Assembly: GCF_030272615.1 (NCBI RefSeq)
Contig: NC_081413.1
Span: 183,284,951-183,348,950, forward strand
Direction: 5' to 3'
Length of the DNA stretch: 64,000 nucleotides
From: Cryptomeria japonica
Lineage: Eukaryota; Streptophyta; Pinopsida; Cupressales; Cupressaceae
This document shows, in pieces, positions 59,024 to 64,000 of this stretch. A program made the position numbers and the translations under genes. The notes under the pieces are model-generated. The model did no database searches, was not told the DNA's origin, and saw only the letters and a list, made by a program, of their open reading frames with translations. Within the stretch, counting starts at the first letter, position 1; the number at the start of each line of letters is the position of its first letter.

Positions 59024-60413
59024 TGATGCTCTGCAAAATGGACAAGGTTAGCAAATGACAAACAATACAAGAAACCAAAAAATCGTTAGTGTTAGTTAAC
59101 CAAAAGCTAATCTAAACAGGCATATCAAAAGAGATGCTAAAATCATGCTAATATATCTAACAAACAAAACAAAGATAATGAGACATCTCCAAATGCCTCT
59201 TAGCATGCTCTTAGCTCCTTCTCCCTTGTTCCTCTCCTCTCCAAGTTCTAAAATAGTGTAGCTCTCAGTAGCTTTTTGCACTATGCATGCTTATGGAGGT
59301 TTGAGATTGAAATATTGCTCTAAATGTAAATAAAGAAGCTAATATTAAGCTATTGATACTAAAATGATTTATTTTAACCAAAATGACAATATATGAGTTT
59401 GATATGCTAAATGCTCTCTAAAATGCCTATAGGTTAAATGCATACAAGTTTTCAGGATCTGGATTATGAAGAAATGGGTTCTATTTATAGAGAAAATGGA
59501 GCAATGGATGGTTGAGATTGAGTAATCTCAACAAGGGTCAAGATTGAATGATTTCAAATCCATGTGAGGGCTTTCAACCCAATCCCAGGATGACAAGTGT
59601 TAATGTGAGATAGGTTGAGAGGAGAGGGAATAAGCATTAAATGCTTGATATGACCTTGGGAGTTAAAGTCAAGGTTAGTTGAATGAATAAACTCTTTATT
59701 CAAAGAATAGAGCTTTTATCCAATGGATAAACTCTTGTGCAAGTGTAAAAAGGATAAATATGGTCAAAAACAATAAATGTTTGAGGGACAAGTTTGAAAT
59801 AACCATAAATGGTTATGTAAGAGTCATAAATGGTTGTGTAAGAGCCATTAGTGGTCTTGGAAGACTTTGGGGGTTAATTTGTTGAACACACAAAGCATTA
59901 AATGTTTTTCAAAGACTTTTGAAGTCTTTGAGAAGTGACTCCATTTTGCTTAGGAATGTGACAATAATTAGGGGATGGATTAGGCTAATTAGGAAGGGGT
60001 TAGAAGAATCTAGAAGGGGATTAGATTTTGCAAGTGGATTTGGTGGGTGAGGGAAAATAGGATTTTATTAAAAATAAAAAAATTCATTTAATTCAATAAA
60101 TGTGTGCAAGTTGCATTTGTAGGAAAATGCAAGTGGGGGGGGGATAATGATTTAAATAAATTTTTTTATTTAATTTATTTAAAAAGAGGAAAAGGGGATT
60201 TTAATTAAATAAATAGATTTTATTTATTTAATTGATTGGAATTTGATTTAATGAATTAATTAAAATAAATTGAATAATTTATTTAATTAATAGAAGAATG
60301 TTTGGGAATAAATTAATTAAATATTAATTTAATTAACTGATGGCTAGTGGATTTTTAATCAAATAAATAGCGAATATTTATTTAATTAAGCCTGACAGAT
60401 TTGTGTGACTACA
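59024..60413 (-). repeat. 5' LTR of element B
   Basis: 1390 bp, TGTAGTCACA...GAGCATCA on the minus strand. A TATA box (minus TATAAATAGA) lies at 59,480-59,489. It is colinear with 34,025-35,412. Confidence 0.92.
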
Positions 60414-60418
60414 CTACC

Positions 60419-60626
60419 GATAAGGTAACAAACCCTAATTACCACTTAACAAGATCGCCTATACCGATAGGTATATAACCAGTTGGTAATCCTTAGAAAA
60501 CTGATATGTAATAATATAAAAAATTCTCATATTATAACTCGAAATGCAAACCTCTCTTACCATACACTCTTCAAGGGGTCTGGAAGTAGATTTACTGATA
60601 TGTTCCCCTTAGGCTTGTTGAAAAGC
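60419..60626. other. Element A sequence between gag and the B insertion
   Basis: Non-coding on inspection. CTACC at 60,414-60,418 is the second target copy of B. Confidence 0.6.
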
Positions 60627-61898
60627 TCAATTAACCGGTGTAGCAATCTCCACACTCGGTGAAGGGTTTGATTCTTCTGTTGGCTTGTGCTCATTTTTCT
60701 TCTTCCAAATTATGTTCATCTCCTCTCCAGTTTCTTCAACATCTACCTTCATCTTTTCTTTCTGATCTTCAGAGTGGTTTACTTGTTTATTCTTCTTGGC
60801 TCTACATAACTTAGCCATGTGTCCTGCTTTGTGACAATGATAGCAAGCCATCCCAGATGCTCTCCAAGGTCCTACATTACCTCTTCCAGTTCTCCTTCTA
60901 CAGTTCATAGCCGCATGTCCATAGTTATTGCAAATTGTGCGAATCATATTTGCTACCTTCTCCATCTCATAGGGACTGAACTGGTTGATATAGGGTTTTT
61001 TCTAGTTCATGTTTCTCCGATTGTCGAAAGTCCTTCTCCAGTCACCGATAGGTCTTGGATTCATGTGAGGTGCTAGATTGTTCACTCCATATCTGCATCC
61101 AACTGATCTATGTCCATACATATTGCATGTGTAACAATGACCTTCAAATCTTCTAGACACATATCTAGTATTAGCATTATAGCCTGTGTTCTCATTAGAA
61201 CTTCTTCTACATACATTAGCAGTATGTCCAGGTTTGAAAGATTTATTACTAGAAGGCTTCTTATCCTAAGGAGTAGTTTTACCTTTATGCATGTTGCTCT
61301 TGGTACCAGAAGATTCTCCTTTCTCAGATGTAGTGAATCCTAATCCAAATGTGTCACCTTTCATCCTCTGAGATTGGATTTGTTCATCCAGAATAGAGGA
61401 ACTCTTGTTGAATTTGTCAAGTTTCCCATTAGCCTCAGTAAGCTCTTTGGTAAGATCTTCATTATGCTTTGTAAGAGTCTCTCTAAGAGACATTGCCAAT
61501 TCAAGATCTAACTATAATGCTTCTTTCTCTATCTTCTCCTCATGCCACTATTCATGCAAAGTTGCATTCTCCTTCTTGATCTTAGAAATATCATGATCTT
61601 TCTCTTTGATCAGGTCTTCAACTGCCCTTCTTGCTTCAAGTTCTTGATTCAAATGGATTCTTAAGGATCCAAGTTCTCTCATAAGGTTTATCTTATCAAC
61701 ATTTAGTTTCTCCACTTCTTCAGCCAGTGCATCAATGTTGGCCTTATTTGAAGAACTATTGTTAGAGATCTCCAATAATTGCTCAGTCAACTCTCTCCTT
61801 TTAACTTGTGAATATTTGAATCTACCTCTCAAGGTTTCAAGCTCTTCCCTAGTTGCATCAAGTACTCTAGCCATCTCTCTATAACTCATATCCCCCAT
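60627..61898 (-). pseudogene. Gag of element A: coiled coil plus zinc knuckles
   Basis: The probable start is ATG 61,898 (MGDMSYREMARVLDATREEL). About 200 residues of coiled coil follow (LAEEVEKLNVDKINLMREL; LRETLTKHNEDLTKELTEAN). A basic region leads to CCHC knuckles: a full CYTCNMYGHRSVGC, a degraded CNNYGHAAMNC lacking its first Cys pair, and a full CYHCHKAGHMAKLC. The tail is acidic/lysine-rich (KMKVDVEETGEEMN). One frame without shifts, four TAG/TGA stops (near 61,548, 61,510, 61,266 and 61,002). It is an RNA-binding capsid precursor; no protease follows. Confidence 0.82.
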
Positions 61899-61945
61899 AA
61901 TGGCTTTAGGGTTTCCTTCCAAGAGATTAAGCCTTAAGGAAGTTA

Positions 61946-61958
61946 GGCTCTGATAGCA
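61946..61958 (-). other. Primer-binding site of element A
   Basis: The minus strand reads TGCTATCAGAGCC, one base from the copia initiator-Met site, 2 bp after the LTR end GTGTATCA. Confidence 0.85.
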
Positions 61959-61960
61959 AT

Positions 61961-63107
61961 TGATACACTTATAAAGAACTAAAAGGGGGGGGGTGAATCA
62001 GTGATAGCAAAAACAATAACACTTTAAACCCAGATCGGTAAAAATAATTAACCAATTTACTTAAGACTTTGCATGTAATCCAAAGTGTTATAAAATCATT
62101 CACAACAAGCAAAACATTCACCATAACACAAGTGTTTATATGTGGAAAACCCAACTGGGAAAAACCACGGTGAGATGGGACTCACAAGTTAACTATCTGC
62201 AAAAATAGGTAACTTACCGGTTAAGGTCTACAAAGTGCTCTGTTAGGAGTGAATCCTGTTAAAGATCCCAAAGCCCTGTTAGGAGCAATGCCTGGTTAAA
62301 GGGAACATTAGTGGAGGATTTAGATCCAAGTTAATGAATCACCTTGTTAGAGGATTTGTACAATGAAGCTTGTTAGAGCCTACCTGGTTAGGGGATTTGA
62401 CTATTGTAGTGATTAGAAAACAACAAGTGGTATGATCTAGAAATAGCACATCTTGCTTGTATAGATCCTTTTTCTGCTCACTCAATAGTGCATCACCAAC
62501 ATACTCTACAACTCCTTCAATAAATTATATCAACTCTAACTCATAACATCACTTGTATCTTGCATATCAAAATATCTCATTACAATGTCTTTTTATAAAC
62601 ATTAGATTTCATGTCGGCTCAAAAACCTCATCATAATTTCCTAGGTTTAGTGTATCTTGACAATCTTCCATAGCACATCACAAATCATCGCCAAAAATGT
62701 TGATTAGAGATAACTCATCACACCCGGTGATAACTCATCACACAATCAGTGAAACTGGTTGGAACATCGACACCAATTGAGTGTTAACCGCTTCCAACTC
62801 ATAGACCGATTATCTCCATTCGCCTCCTTATTTCTCTCCACCGTATCCCGAAACTGGTGTCAGTGGAATTGACCAAAACTAATTTTCATTAATTCATATA
62901 CTGGTTGTCTACATATATTGGTTAGACACCTTCATACCAGTTAGAATTCTCTATACATATGATATCGTTTTGCAATATGAAGACTTGGGAGTAGTACCAG
63001 TTTGACTTAACTAAGATGACTATGACAATATGAACATATGTGTGTATATGTGCCATCAATGACAACACATAAAGTCATCCATTACAAAAATCATCATCAA
63101 GCCAACA
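61961..63107 (-). repeat. 5' LTR of element A
   Basis: The minus strand starts TGTTGGCTTGATG and ends GTGTATCA. It is colinear with 29,283-30,415 but clearly more diverged than the LTR pairs of B or C. A 24-bp local duplication (GATAACTCATCACA twice near 62,708 and 62,730) is unique to this copy. Confidence 0.88.
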
Positions 63108-63112
63108 ATCAC

Positions 63113-64000
63113 TTCAATGAAATTTAGAAGCCATGCCATCATTCAAGGTGGGTATGCCACATTGTGTAGCATACTCCATCATGCATTGAAGAGACTACAA
63201 AACACTCTATGAACTAACATAGTCTCTTCGACAAGTGGGGGTACTAGTAATATTCTCTACCTTTATTTAAATCAAAGAGACATAGAAACCATCTTCTTGA
63301 CATGAATAGTCTCCTTGATGAAAAGAGGTCCCACCATATCGTCAATCAGACACATCACTTCTTTGGAGATCAAGGTGACCCCAAAACTGTCACTTCGATA
63401 TAAGCATGTCTTCCCAATGTACTTTGGGCTTGTCATTTCAATGTTGATTAGTGATCAAAGAGATCTCATAATTGTCACCCCGATACTAGAAAGTCTCTAT
63501 AATGAAAGATGGGCCCACTTTACCTTGATCATTGCAACTAGGTGATCCGACAATACCAGGTTACACTTTTTGGTACATCCTGATTTTTGCTGAAATCATA
63601 CATTTTTTAGAAAATATAATGTTTTAAGCTTTAAGAAGTCTCATATTAATTATTTGATTGAAGAGAGTTATATCAAAGGCTCTTAGATAAAAATTTCTTG
63701 GATAGAACCTCTCTACTTCTAAATCATTCTCGCAATTCAGTCTCTTTCACACCTATCAAAATGTTGATAAAAAACCACTTTTATATTAGCTTTTGGGGGT
63801 CAAATGAATTCATTTAGAAGTTTGTTTTTTTAAGTAGTTAGTCCTTATTATAAGCTTTCCAAATAGTATAATTTTTAATATATTTTATTTCATTAATATA
63901 TTTATGTTTATTTCTTATGAATGTAGATTTTTCATCGAACATTAAGGATTGTGTTTCACACGTGGAAATATTGAAAAATAGAGAATTTTTTTTGTAAAAA
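63113..64000. other. No gene recognised; right flank of element A
   Basis: The 76-codon frame at 63,315-63,545 has no known motif. AT-rich to the end of the window. Confidence 0.5.

Larger units (their letters stand above)
34025..60413 (-). mobile_element. Element B: giant Tat-like Ty3/gypsy retrotransposon with antisense PMD gene
   Basis: The LTRs 59,024-60,413 (5', 1390 bp) and 34,025-35,412 (3', 1388 bp) are flanked by a perfect 5-bp duplication CTACC (34,020-34,024; 60,414-60,418). On the minus strand the order is PBS, 2.7-kb leader, gag, protease, G-patch-like linker, RT, RNase H, second (archaeal-type) RNase H, integrase without chromodomain, long 3' region and PPT. The extra RNase H before the integrase is the hallmark of the Tat/Ogre clade. 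Net length without element C is 18,610 bp, very large even for that clade. Gag-pol stays in one frame from 56,249 to the C insertion, with only nonsense changes. Confidence 0.92.
29283..63107 (-). mobile_element. Element A: copia-like LTR element lacking pol, host of nested insertions
   Basis: The LTRs 61,961-63,107 (5') and 29,283-30,415 (3') are homologous and in the same orientation. They are flanked by GTCAC (29,278-29,282) and ATCAC (63,108-63,112), a target duplication with one change. On the minus strand the order is 5' LTR, PBS, coiled-coil/zinc-knuckle gag, then, after element B, a long unknown ORF, PPT and 3' LTR. Removing B and one CTACC copy leaves 7,431 bp. No RT, RNase H or integrase is found, so it depended on another element. 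LTR divergence, by eye about 8%, is greater than in B, consistent with A being the oldest layer. Confidence 0.88.

Noticed and set aside
34025-60413. The two 1.39-kb repeats as unrelated solo LTRs or a segmental duplication
   Set aside because: PBS, PPT, matching orientation of gag-pol and a shared CTACC target duplication show they are the LTRs of one element.

Overview
This is a stretch of nuclear DNA from a land plant with a large, repeat-rich genome. I recognise no intact host gene. Every long coding signal is a Ty1/copia, Ty3/gypsy or LINE relic, or an old copy of a chloroplast gene. Abundant, diverged, nested LTR retrotransposons with LTRs of 1.1-1.4 kb and CT/CA microsatellites would fit a conifer or similar gymnosperm, but that is inference; no marker in the window fixes the species.

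Layout. 1-4.8 kb: a frameshifted chromovirus (Ty3) pol, reverse transcriptase to chromodomain, + strand. 4.8-10.6 kb: degraded non-coding DNA with an rbcL-like plastid relic, a LINE RNase H relic, an array of short palindromes and a Ty3 RT fragment (relics on the - strand). 10,667-11,878: a solo LTR (family E) flanked by ATTAG. 13.6-15.9 kb: a polypyrimidine/polypurine switch and a 1.2-kb foldback inverted repeat. 16.9-25.9 kb: a tandem repeat of about 360 bp carrying CT tracts, split by a 7.4-kb Ty1/copia element (F, 17,433-24,792, + strand). 26,000-27,163: a second family-E solo LTR, inverted.

From 29,283 to 63,107 the window is one three-level nest. Element A (- strand, LTRs 29,283-30,415 and 61,961-63,107, 7.4 kb net) has a gag and a long unrecognised ORF but no pol. 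Inside it, flanked by CTACC, sits element B (- strand, LTRs 34,025-35,412 and 59,024-60,413, 18.6 kb net), a giant Tat-like Ty3 element with gag-PR-(G-patch)-RT-RH-aRH-INT. Inside B's second RNase H domain, flanked by GTAAG, sits element C (+ strand, 42,824-50,597), a gag-protease-only element with the same primer-binding site as B.

The most unusual content is in B. Between pol and the 3' LTR, on the opposite strand, it carries what looks like a separate gene: TATA box, short first exon, intron, then a plant mobile domain (PMD) protein with a coiled coil and glycine-rich tail. About 12-16 copies of a degenerate decamer, RGYRCTWTTG (core palindrome AGCGCT), lie in that gene's intron, and a second array lies in B's own leader. 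Both arrays have the same orientation relative to their own transcript. All three nested elements are decayed, mainly by TAG/TGA stops that look like cytosine deamination, so this is a fossil system whose architecture is still readable.
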